A DNA stretch of 64,000 nucleotides, taken from the NCBI RefSeq assembly GCF_051958935.1, contig NZ_JBQCFP010000110.1, forward strand, positions 12,219-76,218, written 5' to 3'. How positions within the stretch are numbered: the first letter of the stretch is position 1; every line of letters starts with the position of its first letter. Below the pieces are notes generated by a model, which had not been told where the DNA came from, made no database searches, and saw nothing but the letters and a program-made list of their open reading frames with translations. The DNA comes from Dokdonella_A sp051958935. GTDB lineage: Bacteria > Pseudomonadota > Gammaproteobacteria > Xanthomonadales > Rhodanobacteraceae. Below are positions 16,306 to 24,814 of this stretch, in pieces. Position numbers and translations under genes: made by a program.

Positions 16306-16323
16306 GCCTGTTCCACAACAGGC
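16306..16323. promoter_or_regulatory. Perfect 18-nt inverted repeat between divergent cyclase and aguB
   Basis: GCCTGTT (16306-16312) and AACAGGC (16317-16323) flank a CCAC loop. The site lies 22 bp upstream of the diguanylate cyclase start and 75 bp upstream of aguB. It could be an operator or an mRNA hairpin; nothing beyond symmetry supports a specific regulator. Confidence 0.3.
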
Positions 16324-16397
16324 GCCCCGCCCCCATGGTCCTTCCCCCGTTCGCGATCCGCGCTAACATCCCCGGTTTGGATCCCCGCCTCGACGCC

Positions 16398-17285
16398 ATG
16401 TCCACGAAAACCCTGAAGGTCGCCCTGCTGCAGGAAACCGACCGCGGCAGTCGCGACGCCAACCTCGATGCGATCGAGGCGGGCCTGCGCGAAGCCGCCG
16501 CAGCGGGCGCCCGCCTCGTGCTGCTGCAGGAGCTGCACAACGGACCCTACTTCTGCCAGCACGAGCACGTTGGCGAATTCGATCGCGCCGAAGCGATCCC
16601 CGGCCCGAGCACCGAGCGCAGCGGCGGCCTCGCCGCGGAACTCGGGCTCGTCGTCGTCGCCTCCCTGTTCGAACGCCGCGCCGCGGGCCTTTACCACAAT
16701 ACCGCAGTGGTGTTCGATCGTTCGCGCGCGATCGCCGGCAAGTACCGCAAGATGCACATCCCCGACGATCCGGCATTCTACGAGAAGTTCTACTTCACGC
16801 CGGGCGACCTCGGTTTCGAACCGGTGTCGACCTCGGTCGGCAGGCTCGGCGTGCTCGTCTGCTGGGACCAGTGGTATCCCGAGGGTGCCCGCCTGATGGC
16901 GCTCGCCGGCGCCGAGCTCCTGCTCTACCCAACCGCGATCGGCTGGGACCCGGGCGACACCGACGAGGAGAAGGAGCGCCAGCGCGACGCCTGGATCACC
17001 GTGCAGCGCGGCCACGCGGTCGCCAACGGCGTGCCCCTGCTCGCCTGCAACCGCCCCGGGTTCGAGGCCGCGCCCGACGGCGCGCGCGGCATCCAGTTCT
17101 GGGGTTCGAGCTTCGTCGCTGGCCCGCAGGGCGAGTTCCTCGCCCGGGCGAAGACCGAAGGTCGCGAGCTGCTGCTCGCCGACGTCGATCTCGGCCGCAG
17201 CGAGAACGTCAGGCGTATCTGGCCGTTCCTGCGCGACCGCCGCATCGATGCGTATGCCGACCTGACCCGGCGGTACCGCGATTGA
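16398..17285 (+). CDS. aguB: N-carbamoylputrescine amidase
   Basis: The 295-residue nitrilase-superfamily enzyme hydrolyses N-carbamoylputrescine to putrescine, CO2 and ammonia, the step after AguA. The catalytic Glu-Lys-Cys triad is visible: E45 in LLQELHNGPYFCQ, K118 in GKYRKMHIPDD and C155 in VLVCWDQWYPE. DPAFYEKFYFTPGD and the C-terminal GRSENVRRIWPFLRDRRIDAY are typical of plant and bacterial AguB. ATG 16398 gives the standard length. A TraB-family gene follows after 26 bp on the same strand. Confidence 0.93.
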   Translation: MSTKTLKVALLQETDRGSRDANLDAIEAGLREAAAAGARLVLLQELHNGPYFCQHEHVGEFDRAEAIPGPSTERSGGLAAELGLVVVASLFERRAAGLYHNTAVVFDRSRAIAGKYRKMHIPDDPAFYEKFYFTPGDLGFEPVSTSVGRLGVLVCWDQWYPEGARLMALAGAELLLYPTAIGWDPGDTDEEKERQRDAWITVQRGHAVANGVPLLACNRPGFEAAPDGARGIQFWGSSFVAGPQGEFLARAKTEGRELLLADVDLGRSENVRRIWPFLRDRRIDAYADLTRRYRD

Positions 17286-17311
17286 ACGCCGACGCCCCGG
17301 GCCATGAGCCG

Positions 17312-18526
17312 ATGAACACCGACCTCGCCCCGTCCGACGCCCTCGCCGGCCAGCCGATCGCGCGCGTGCGGCGCGGCGAAGTCGAGTATGTGCTGCTCGG
17401 CACCGCGCACGTCTCGCGCGTCAGCGCAGACGCGGTGCGCGCGATCCTCGAGCGCGAGGAGTTCGATGCCGTCGCGGTGGAGCTGTGCGAGCCCCGTTAC
17501 CAGTCGATCCGCGATCCGGAGGCATTCCGCCGCCTCGACCTGTTCCAGGTGATCCGCCAGGGCAAGGTCGGCCTGGTCGCCGCCAATCTCGCGCTGTCGG
17601 CGTTCCAGCGCCGCCTTGCCGAGCAGTTCGGCATAGAACCCGGCGCCGAGATGAAGGCCGCGATCGATGGCGCGGACGAACGCGGACTGCCGGTGTGGCT
17701 GGTCGACCGCGAGATCGGCGTCACCCTCAAGCGCGCGTACCACAGCGTCGGCTTCCTCGATCGCCTGTCGATCGTCGGCGGGCTCGGTGCGAGCGTGCTC
17801 TCGCGCGAGGACGTCAGCGAGGACGAGATCGAGAAGCTCAAGCGCGGCGACCTGCTCGGCAGCATGTTCAACGAATTCGCGCGCGAGTCGCCGCCGCTCT
17901 ATGACGCGCTGATCGGCGAACGGGACCGCTACATGACCGCTCGCCTGCGCGAGCAGGCCGCGTCCGGCGAAGTGCGCCGCGTGCTGGTGGTGATCGGCGC
18001 CGGCCACCTCGCCGGCATCCAGCGCGAGCTGTCGAGCCAGCACGAGATGCCGCGGCCGTTGGTCGAGAAGCTGTCGCAGGTGCCGCCGCCGTCGCGCTGG
18101 CCGAAATGGCTGGCGATCGGCGTGTTCGTCGTCATCGCCGGCGCGATCGGCTTCGCGTTCACGCGCGGCACGCGCGCGGGCGCCGACGCGCTGCTCGCCT
18201 GGACGCTGTTCACCGGCTGCGGCGCGGCGCTCGGCGCGATCATCGCGGCGGCGCACCCGCTCAGCGCACTCGCCGCGTTCATCGCCGCGCCGCTCAAGCC
18301 GTTCCGGCCCGGCGTGCCGGCGTCGGCGTTCAGTGCCGGTGTCGAGGCGTGGCTGCGCAAGCCGCGCGTCGCCGACTTCGACAGCCTGCGCGACGACGTC
18401 GCGCACTGGACCGGCTGGTGGAAGAACCGCATCGCGCGCACCCTGCTCAACTTCATGTTCGTGACGCTCGGCACCATCGTCGGCGAGTACGTCGCCGGCT
18501 TCCACATCATCAAGAACCTTTTGTGA
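17312..18526 (+). CDS. TraB/PrgY-family membrane protein
   Basis: The 404-residue protein has an N-terminal TraB domain (about 15-250) with the family motifs LLGTAHVS (28-35), VELCEPRY (about 56-63), LVDREIGVTLKRA (about 129-141) and VIGAGHLAGI (about 229-238). Three to four transmembrane helices follow (about 265-400). The fold is related to GumN/Tiki-type metallopeptidases, with conserved His and Glu as likely metal ligands. Enterococcal members shut down pheromone signalling, but the role in proteobacteria is unknown. It is sandwiched between aguB and a DUF349 gene with 10-26-bp gaps, so it may be co-transcribed with them. Confidence 0.85.
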   Translation: MNTDLAPSDALAGQPIARVRRGEVEYVLLGTAHVSRVSADAVRAILEREEFDAVAVELCEPRYQSIRDPEAFRRLDLFQVIRQGKVGLVAANLALSAFQRRLAEQFGIEPGAEMKAAIDGADERGLPVWLVDREIGVTLKRAYHSVGFLDRLSIVGGLGASVLSREDVSEDEIEKLKRGDLLGSMFNEFARESPPLYDALIGERDRYMTARLREQAASGEVRRVLVVIGAGHLAGIQRELSSQHEMPRPLVEKLSQVPPPSRWPKWLAIGVFVVIAGAIGFAFTRGTRAGADALLAWTLFTGCGAALGAIIAAAHPLSALAAFIAAPLKPFRPGVPASAFSAGVEAWLRKPRVADFDSLRDDVAHWTGWWKNRIARTLLNFMFVTLGTIVGEYVAGFHIIKNLL

Positions 18527-18536
18527 CCATCGCTCG

Positions 18537-21062
18537 ATGAAATTGCCCGCTTTCCTCAGCAAGCCGCGTTGGCAGTCCAAGGACGCCGCGCAGCGGCGCG
18601 CCGCGATTGCGCACGACAACGACGCCGAACTCGTCGCCAACCTCGGCCGCCTCGCCCGCGAGGACGCCGACGCCGGCGTGCGCATCGCCGCCGCCAGACG
18701 CCTTGCCGACCCCGGCATCGCGCAGACGTTGTCGCAGCACGACGCCGATGCGAACGTGCGCGGGCAGGCACGCGCGCTCTGGCTCGACCTTCTCACCGGC
18801 ACGCACCCGTCGGCGCCACCGCTTTCCGAACGTCTGCGCCTGCTGAAGGCGCAGGAAGATGCGGAACTCGCCGAGCGCATCGCCTGCCATGCGGCCGAAC
18901 CCGAACTGCGCCGCGCGGCGCTCGAGCAGGTCGCGCGTCCCGCGCTGCTGCTCGAACGGGCGCTCGCCGACCGCGACGCCTCGATTCGCCTCGCCCTGGT
19001 CGACCGCATCGCCGACGAGGCGATGCTCGATCGTCTGGCCGAGCGCGCGCGCAAATCCGACAAGCAGGTCAGCCGCCGCGCCCGCGAACGCATCGAGGCG
19101 CTGCGCATCGGCCGCGGCGACGACGCGACGCTGGAACAGCGCGCGCGCTTGCTGTGCGAGCGCATGGAACAACTGCTGCGCGTGCCCGGCCACGCGGACG
19201 CCGAACAGGAACTCGCGGCGCAATGGGCCACGGTCGATGCCGCGGCGCCCCCGATGCTGCGCCAGCGATTCCAGACCGCGCGCGCGCTGCTTGCGGCGAG
19301 CCGCGAGCCGGTGGTTGCGCGCCCGGCGGTGGCTGCGGACGAAGCGCCCGCCTATTCGCCCGCGACGGCGACCGAGACGAAGCCGGAGCCCAGCGACACC
19401 GACGCACCCAACGCCGACGCATCCGATGCCGACGCCGACGCGGTTGTCGCGCCGTTGATCGCGCAGGCCCGCTTCGCCGCGTCGCTCGACGAGGCGCAGG
19501 CCGCACGTCGCCAGCAGGCCGAGCAGCAACGCGCGCTGCTCGCGGAACTCGAAACCGCATTGCGCGAATGCGCCGCGGCACTGGAGTCCGGGCACAGCGC
19601 AAACGCGCATGCCGCCAAGGCACGCAGCGAGGCGTTGCGCCGTCGCATCGACACGGCCTTGCCAAAGTCGCTGGTCGCGCGACTCGCCGTGGTCGAGTCG
19701 CGCTACGGCGAACTCGCCCGCTGGCAGCGCTGGGCCGACAACCAGCACCGACAGCAATGGTGCGAAGAGATCGAGGCGCTGCCCGCGAGCGGCCTGCACC
19801 CGGACGCGGTCGCCACCAAGGTGCGCGAGGCACAGGCGGCGTGGAACCGGTTCGATGCGCTCGAGGGCGGCAGCGCACGCGCGGGCGAGCTCAACCGGCG
19901 TTTCCATGCGGCCTGCCGCGCCGCACTCGCGCCGGCCCAGGGCTATTTCAAGAAGCGCCAGGAACTTCGCCAGTCGCAGGCGGACGCCATTCGCGCGCTG
20001 ATCGAGCGCCACGCCGCGCTTGCCGACGACAGCGAGGACTGGACTGCGGTCATCCAGCTGCGCCGCGAAATCGTCGAAGCCTTGCGCGCACTCGACCGCG
20101 TCGACCCGCGCGCGCGCAAGGCGCTCGCGCAGGCGCTCAAGGACGGCCTGACCGCGCTCGACGGGCGCATCCAGCGCCGCGATGCCGAGGTCGAACGCGC
20201 GAAATCCGCGCTGATCGCCGAAGCGGAAGCGCTCGCCGACACCCTGCCGCGCGGCGCGGTCGCCACTGCACGCGAGTTGCAGCAGCGCTGGCAACGCGCC
20301 GGCCACGGTCGCCGCGCGCGCGACCAGGCGCAATGGACTGCGTTCCGCGCGGCGGTCGATCGCGTGTTCGGCAAGCTCGACGCCGAGCGCGCCGAACGCA
20401 GCGCACGCGAGGTCGAGTCGCGCCAGCAGGCCGAGGCGATCTGCACGGAACTCGAAGCCCTGGCCGCGGCGGACGCGCCGGCCGAGCGTGGCGCGGTGAG
20501 CCGCCTGCAAGCCGCGTGGGATGCGCTGCGCCCGCGCGACGAGGCGCTCGCGCGACGTTACGCCGCGGCGCACGAGCGCCTGCGCGATTTCGCCCGGCGC
20601 CAGGAGCGCGCGCGCCGGCACCTGCGTTACCACGCATGGCTCGAGCGTTATCGCCTCTGCCGTGCCGTCGAAACGGCGGCCACGCCGATCGGGCAGGCGC
20701 AGGAACACTGGTCGATGGCCGCACCCTGCGACGTCGCCGCCGGCGCGTTGCAGGCGCGCTTCGACGCAGCACGAGCCGCGCCCGCGGAGCCCGATGCCGC
20801 CCTCGACGACGCGCAGCGCGAGGTCCTCGTCGAGCTCGAACTGCTCGCCGGCATCGAGTCACCCGCCGACGATCGCGAACGGCGACGCGCGGTGCAGATC
20901 GGCCGCCTGTCCGCGCGCATGGGCGGCGGCTCCGCGACCCCTCCCGCCGAGGAACTCGCGGCGCTGCTGCAGCGCTGGTGCGAACTCGGTGCGCCGGTCG
21001 ACGCGGGTTTCGACCGTCGCATCGAACGCGCATTGGTTGCCGCAAGGGATACTTTGCCCTGA
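18537..21062 (+). CDS. DUF349 domain-containing large helical protein
   Basis: The 841-residue protein is almost wholly alpha-helical and rich in Ala, Arg and Glu. Residues 1-200 look like HEAT-type repeats (NLGRLAREDADAGVRIAAARRLAD and similar). A Pro/Asp/Thr-rich linker covers about 265-305. The rest carries DUF349 helical-bundle units of about 70-75 residues, for example VESRYGELARWQRWADNQHR and LWAR-like YFKKRQELRQSQADAIRAL. DUF349 proteins are abundant and often essential-looking in gammaproteobacteria but have no established biochemical activity; a role in RNA or nucleoid binding has been proposed only loosely. It begins 10 bp after the TraB-family gene. Confidence 0.8.
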   Translation: MKLPAFLSKPRWQSKDAAQRRAAIAHDNDAELVANLGRLAREDADAGVRIAAARRLADPGIAQTLSQHDADANVRGQARALWLDLLTGTHPSAPPLSERLRLLKAQEDAELAERIACHAAEPELRRAALEQVARPALLLERALADRDASIRLALVDRIADEAMLDRLAERARKSDKQVSRRARERIEALRIGRGDDATLEQRARLLCERMEQLLRVPGHADAEQELAAQWATVDAAAPPMLRQRFQTARALLAASREPVVARPAVAADEAPAYSPATATETKPEPSDTDAPNADASDADADAVVAPLIAQARFAASLDEAQAARRQQAEQQRALLAELETALRECAAALESGHSANAHAAKARSEALRRRIDTALPKSLVARLAVVESRYGELARWQRWADNQHRQQWCEEIEALPASGLHPDAVATKVREAQAAWNRFDALEGGSARAGELNRRFHAACRAALAPAQGYFKKRQELRQSQADAIRALIERHAALADDSEDWTAVIQLRREIVEALRALDRVDPRARKALAQALKDGLTALDGRIQRRDAEVERAKSALIAEAEALADTLPRGAVATARELQQRWQRAGHGRRARDQAQWTAFRAAVDRVFGKLDAERAERSAREVESRQQAEAICTELEALAAADAPAERGAVSRLQAAWDALRPRDEALARRYAAAHERLRDFARRQERARRHLRYHAWLERYRLCRAVETAATPIGQAQEHWSMAAPCDVAAGALQARFDAARAAPAEPDAALDDAQREVLVELELLAGIESPADDRERRRAVQIGRLSARMGGGSATPPAEELAALLQRWCELGAPVDAGFDRRIERALVAARDTLP

Positions 21063-21107
21063 CAGTCCCGCGCATGCTGCGCTGCGTGAACCATCGCGGT
21101 CTCGCGC

Positions 21108-22214
21108 ATGCTAGATAGCGTGCCCGGACAGCGCGGACTTTCTCCGATGATGCCACCCGATGCGGACGCGAAGGCGGACGCCGCGCGCAGCGCCGATGCG
21201 CGCTACACACTGGCGGACATCCCGCCCAACGTGCTCGTCCACCTCACCGAGCTCGCCAAGGCGCGCGGCATCGCCTGCGAGCGCTGGTTCGCCGGCCTCG
21301 GCCTCGATGTCGGACAGCTGACCGATCCCGCGCTGCGCGTCTCGTACCGGCAGGCGAGCATGGTCATCCGGCGCGCCCTCAAGGCGCTCGACGAGCCCGC
21401 GCTGGGGTTGCAGGTCGGCTGCAACGAAACGGTCGGCAGCTTCGGGCTGCTCGGCCTTGCGATGATGACCTCGCGCACGTTCGGCGACGCGATGCGCGTG
21501 GGCATCGAGCACCATCGCGTGTGTGGCAGCCTGCTCGACGTCACGTTCGAGGCGATCGACGAGCGCGACGTCGCACTCGCCGCGTGGCCGCGCTTGCGCG
21601 ATCCCGAACTGCTGCCGTTCCTGTGCGAGGAGTTGTTCGCGAGTTCCTTCGCCGTCGCGCGCGGCCTGGTGGGGCCGTCGTTCACGGTGCGGCGGCTCGA
21701 ACTTGCGTACCCGGCGCCGGCCTACCATGAGGATTACGCCGCGTTCTTCGGCTGCGAGCTGCGCTTCGGTGCGGACCACAACCGCGCGGTCATCGATACG
21801 CGCTGGCTGTCGCATCCGCTCGCGAGCCACAACCCGCTGACCGCGACCCAGGCCCTGCTGCTGTGCCGGCAGCAACTCGCCAACGCCGGCGCGCATGGCG
21901 ATGAACTCGTCACGTCGGTCGAACACCTGCTGCGCAACCGGCTGCGCGAGCATCCCCGCTTGCCCGACGTCGCGCGCACGCTGAACCTCAGCGAGCGATC
22001 GCTGCGCCGTCGCCTCGCCGACCGTGGCTGCGTGTTCCGCGAGATCCACGATCGCGTACGCGCCGAACGCGCGCTCGACCTGCTGCAACGCGGACCGTTG
22101 AGCGTGGCGGAGATCGGCAGCGAACTCGGCTTCAGCGACCCGCGCGAGTTCCGTCGCGCGTTCAAGCGGTGGACCGGGATGCCGCCGCAGGCCGCGCGCC
22201 ACGCGGTGGCCTAG
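21108..22214 (+). CDS. AraC-family transcriptional regulator, OruR/ArgR-like N-domain
   Basis: The 368-residue protein has an N-terminal effector domain (about 40-230) of the arabinose-binding-like type common in OruR-type regulators (YRQASMVIRRALKALDEPALGLQVG, SFGLLGLAMMTSRTFGDAM). The C-terminal AraC DNA-binding domain (about 270-365) has two helix-turn-helix motifs, LPDVARTLNLSERSLRRRL and VAEIGSELGFSDPREFRRAF. ATG 21108 was taken; ATG 21147 would trim 13 residues. The four genes downstream (beta-helix lipoprotein, diheme cytochrome, receptor, aldehyde dehydrogenase) are its likely targets because it precedes them on the same strand with no other regulator nearby. Confidence 0.85.
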   Translation: MLDSVPGQRGLSPMMPPDADAKADAARSADARYTLADIPPNVLVHLTELAKARGIACERWFAGLGLDVGQLTDPALRVSYRQASMVIRRALKALDEPALGLQVGCNETVGSFGLLGLAMMTSRTFGDAMRVGIEHHRVCGSLLDVTFEAIDERDVALAAWPRLRDPELLPFLCEELFASSFAVARGLVGPSFTVRRLELAYPAPAYHEDYAAFFGCELRFGADHNRAVIDTRWLSHPLASHNPLTATQALLLCRQQLANAGAHGDELVTSVEHLLRNRLREHPRLPDVARTLNLSERSLRRRLADRGCVFREIHDRVRAERALDLLQRGPLSVAEIGSELGFSDPREFRRAFKRWTGMPPQAARHAVA

Positions 22215-22360
22215 ACGCGACACCCGGTTGGCCGATCCGCCCCCCATTGGCGGAAAATCCCCCCCTCCCCGATTCCGGCGAGTTCGCCGAGAGTGCGGCA
22301 ATACGCCGCGGCATGGTCTGCCTGCGCGGCGCCCACGGGGAACCCTTCGGAGTCGATGCC

Positions 22361-23596
22361 ATGCGCCTGTCCTGCCTCGCGATCCTGATCGCAGCCGCCC
22401 TCGCCGGCTGCGGCGAAAGCGCCCCGCCGCCCGCGCAGAGCAGCGCCGACGCCAGCTTCCAGAGCCAACTGCAGCAGCAGTTGCTCGACGCAAGACCGGG
22501 CAGCGTGATCGAGATCCCGGCCGGGCATTACAGCTTCAACCGCGGGCTCACCCTGCGCAGCAACGGCGTGACGATCCGCGGCGCCGGCATGGACAAGACC
22601 GTGCTCTCGTTCAAGGGCCAGGTGGTCGGCCCCGAAGGACTGCTCGTCAACGCGAGCGACTTCACGATCGAGAACCTCGCGCTCGAAGACACCAAGGGCG
22701 ACGCGCTCAAGATCAACGAGGGCGCGAACATCACGATCCGCGGCGTGCGCGTGGAATGGACCGGCGGGCCAAAGACGACCAATGGGGCCTACGGTCTTTA
22801 TCCGGTCAAGACGAGCAACGTGCTCATCGAGGATTCGGTAGTGATCGGCGCGTCCGACGCGGGCATCTACGTCGGCCAGTCGAAGACGATCGTCGTCCGG
22901 CGCAATCGCGCCGAGCGCAACGTCGCCGGCATCGAAATCGAGAATTCGATCGACGCCGACGTGTACGAGAATACCGCGACCGAAAACACCGGCGGCATCC
23001 TGGTCTTCAACATGCCCAACCTGTCGCAGGCGGGCCGCAACGCGCGTGTCTTCAGGAACAAGGTGCACGACAACAACACCGGCAACTTCGCCGCGAAGGG
23101 CGCGGCGGTGGCAAGCGTGCCGGCGGGTTCGGGCGTGATCGTGAACTCCAACGACCGCGTCGAGATCTTCGACAACGACATCGCCGACCACCGCACCGCC
23201 AACGTGATCGTGTCGAGTTACTTCTCGACCAACTACTACAACAAGGCCGGCGTGGACCCGAACTACAACCCCTACCCGAAGGGGATCTTCATCTACGACA
23301 ACCGCTTCAAGGGCGGCGGCGATTCGCCCGACGGCATGGACCTCAAGATCCTCAAGAGCGCGGTCTACGGCGTGACCGGCCACTTCCCGGACATCGTCTG
23401 GGACGGTTACGTCGACGGCAAGGCGCTCGTCGATGGGCTGCCGCCGCCGGCGGATCGCATCTGCGTGCAGAACGGCGACATCGGCGTGCTCAATGCCGAT
23501 GGGCCTGGCGGCTACAAGAATCCGAGCACCGATACCAAACCGTACCAGTGCACGCTCGACAAGCTGCCGCCGGTCGTGCTCGCGGGCAAGGCGTGA
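22361..23596 (+). CDS. Parallel beta-helix lipoprotein (TIGR03805-type)
   Basis: A 411-residue lipoprotein: signal peptide with lipobox LAGC (C19) and GGAG before ATG 22361. The body is a right-handed parallel beta-helix, with repeats such as NGVTIRGAGMDKTVLSF, SDFTIENLALEDTKGDALKI, ANITIRGVRVEWTGG and SNVLIEDSVVIGASDAGIYV, resembling pectate-lyase and NosD-type folds. No lyase active site is apparent. Proteins of this type are, as far as I recall, encoded next to an SO_2930-type diheme cytochrome, exactly as here (1-bp TGATG overlap). They are thought to act together at the outer membrane, substrate unknown. Confidence 0.85.
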   Translation: MRLSCLAILIAAALAGCGESAPPPAQSSADASFQSQLQQQLLDARPGSVIEIPAGHYSFNRGLTLRSNGVTIRGAGMDKTVLSFKGQVVGPEGLLVNASDFTIENLALEDTKGDALKINEGANITIRGVRVEWTGGPKTTNGAYGLYPVKTSNVLIEDSVVIGASDAGIYVGQSKTIVVRRNRAERNVAGIEIENSIDADVYENTATENTGGILVFNMPNLSQAGRNARVFRNKVHDNNTGNFAAKGAAVASVPAGSGVIVNSNDRVEIFDNDIADHRTANVIVSSYFSTNYYNKAGVDPNYNPYPKGIFIYDNRFKGGGDSPDGMDLKILKSAVYGVTGHFPDIVWDGYVDGKALVDGLPPPADRICVQNGDIGVLNADGPGGYKNPSTDTKPYQCTLDKLPPVVLAGKA

Positions 23597-24768
23597 TGAC
23601 GCGAGGGACGAGGCTGCCGTCGTCGCCGTTCCTGCGCGCCCTCTGCGCCCTCGGCGTGCTCGCGCTCGGCGCATGCCACCAGGCGCCAGCGCCGGTCGCG
23701 TTCCACGCGGAAGGACGGCCGCCCCTCCTCAGCGACTGGCATGTGCTCGACGTCGCGGGCAAGCGGCTCGTGTCGAACGAGGGCGTCGTGCCGTATGACC
23801 TCAACACGCCGCTCTTCACCGACTACGCACACAAGCTGCGCACGATCTGGATGCCCGAGGGCGTGTCGGCGACCTACTCGGCGACCGACGCGTTCGACTT
23901 CCCGGTCGGCACGATCATCAGCAAGACGTTCTACTACCCGCTGCCCGAGCGCGCATCGCGATCGAAGACCGCGGTCGCGCGCAGCTACGACGTCGCGCAC
24001 GACTACGGCCCGTCCGGCATCGACCTCGACCATGTGCGCCTCGTCGAGACGCGCCTGCTCGTGCGGCGCGCGGACGGCTGGGCCGCGTTTCCCTACGTCT
24101 GGAACGCCGCGCAGACCGACGCGGTGCTCGCGCGCACGGGCGACGTGATCCCGCTAGAGCTCGTCGCCGCCGACGGCGCGCGCGAAGCGTTCAACTACGT
24201 CGTGCCCGATGAAAGCCAATGCGCGAGCTGCCATGCGCGCGACTGGGTCACGCGCGCGATCGCTCCGATCGGTCCCAAGGCGCGCCATCTCAATCGCGAC
24301 TTCCACTACGCCGGCGGCGAGCGCAACCAGCTCGCCGAGCTCGCGCGGGTCGGTTACCTCAGCGGTGCGCCGGCACCCGCGGACGCGCCGCGCGATGCGG
24401 TCTGGAACGACGCGGCGCAACCGCTCGACGCGCGCGCGCGCGCCTATCTCGACATCAACTGCGGCCACTGCCACAACGCGAAGGGCGCGGCGAACACGAC
24501 CGCGCTCACGCTCGACATCGCGACGCCGGAAGACCGTCACCTCGGCATCTGCAAGCCGCCGGTCGCGGCCGGCCGCGGGACCGGCGAACACTTCATCGAC
24601 CTCGTGCCCGGCAAGCCCGACGACTCGATCCTGCCGTTCCGCATGGAGTCGGCCGAGCCGGGCGTGATGCTGCCCGAGCTCGGTCGCAGCACGGTGCACC
24701 GCGAAGGACTCGAACTGATCCGCGCCTGGATCGCTGCACGCGAGGGGTCCTGCAGCGGCACGGGCTGA
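23596..24768 (+). CDS. SO_2930-family diheme c-type cytochrome lipoprotein
   Basis: The 390-residue protein has a lipoprotein signal (lipobox LGAC, C27). Its N-terminal half is non-haem, with PLLSDWHVLD, VPYDLNTPLFTDYAHKLRTIWMPEG and FPVGTIISKTFYYP, the signature of the SO_2930/HNE_0200 (TIGR03806-type) family. Two haem motifs lie in the C-terminal half, CASCH (C209) and CGHCH (C289). The start ATG overlaps the preceding stop by one base, so translation is coupled to the beta-helix gene. Pairing with that gene is characteristic. The reaction is unknown; an oxidative step on a hydrophobic substrate delivered by the neighbouring receptor is a reasonable guess. Confidence 0.88.
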   Translation: MTRGTRLPSSPFLRALCALGVLALGACHQAPAPVAFHAEGRPPLLSDWHVLDVAGKRLVSNEGVVPYDLNTPLFTDYAHKLRTIWMPEGVSATYSATDAFDFPVGTIISKTFYYPLPERASRSKTAVARSYDVAHDYGPSGIDLDHVRLVETRLLVRRADGWAAFPYVWNAAQTDAVLARTGDVIPLELVAADGAREAFNYVVPDESQCASCHARDWVTRAIAPIGPKARHLNRDFHYAGGERNQLAELARVGYLSGAPAPADAPRDAVWNDAAQPLDARARAYLDINCGHCHNAKGAANTTALTLDIATPEDRHLGICKPPVAAGRGTGEHFIDLVPGKPDDSILPFRMESAEPGVMLPELGRSTVHREGLELIRAWIAAREGSCSGTG

Positions 24769-24814
24769 AGAACGACTCGACGGGTGTGAACCCGCAACCA
24801 GCAAGGGGAACAAT

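Noticed and set aside
14619..16397. An N-terminal extension of aguB of nearly 600 codons
   Set aside because: It lies antisense to the diguanylate cyclase and has no recognisable sequence; AguB begins at ATG 16398 with normal length.
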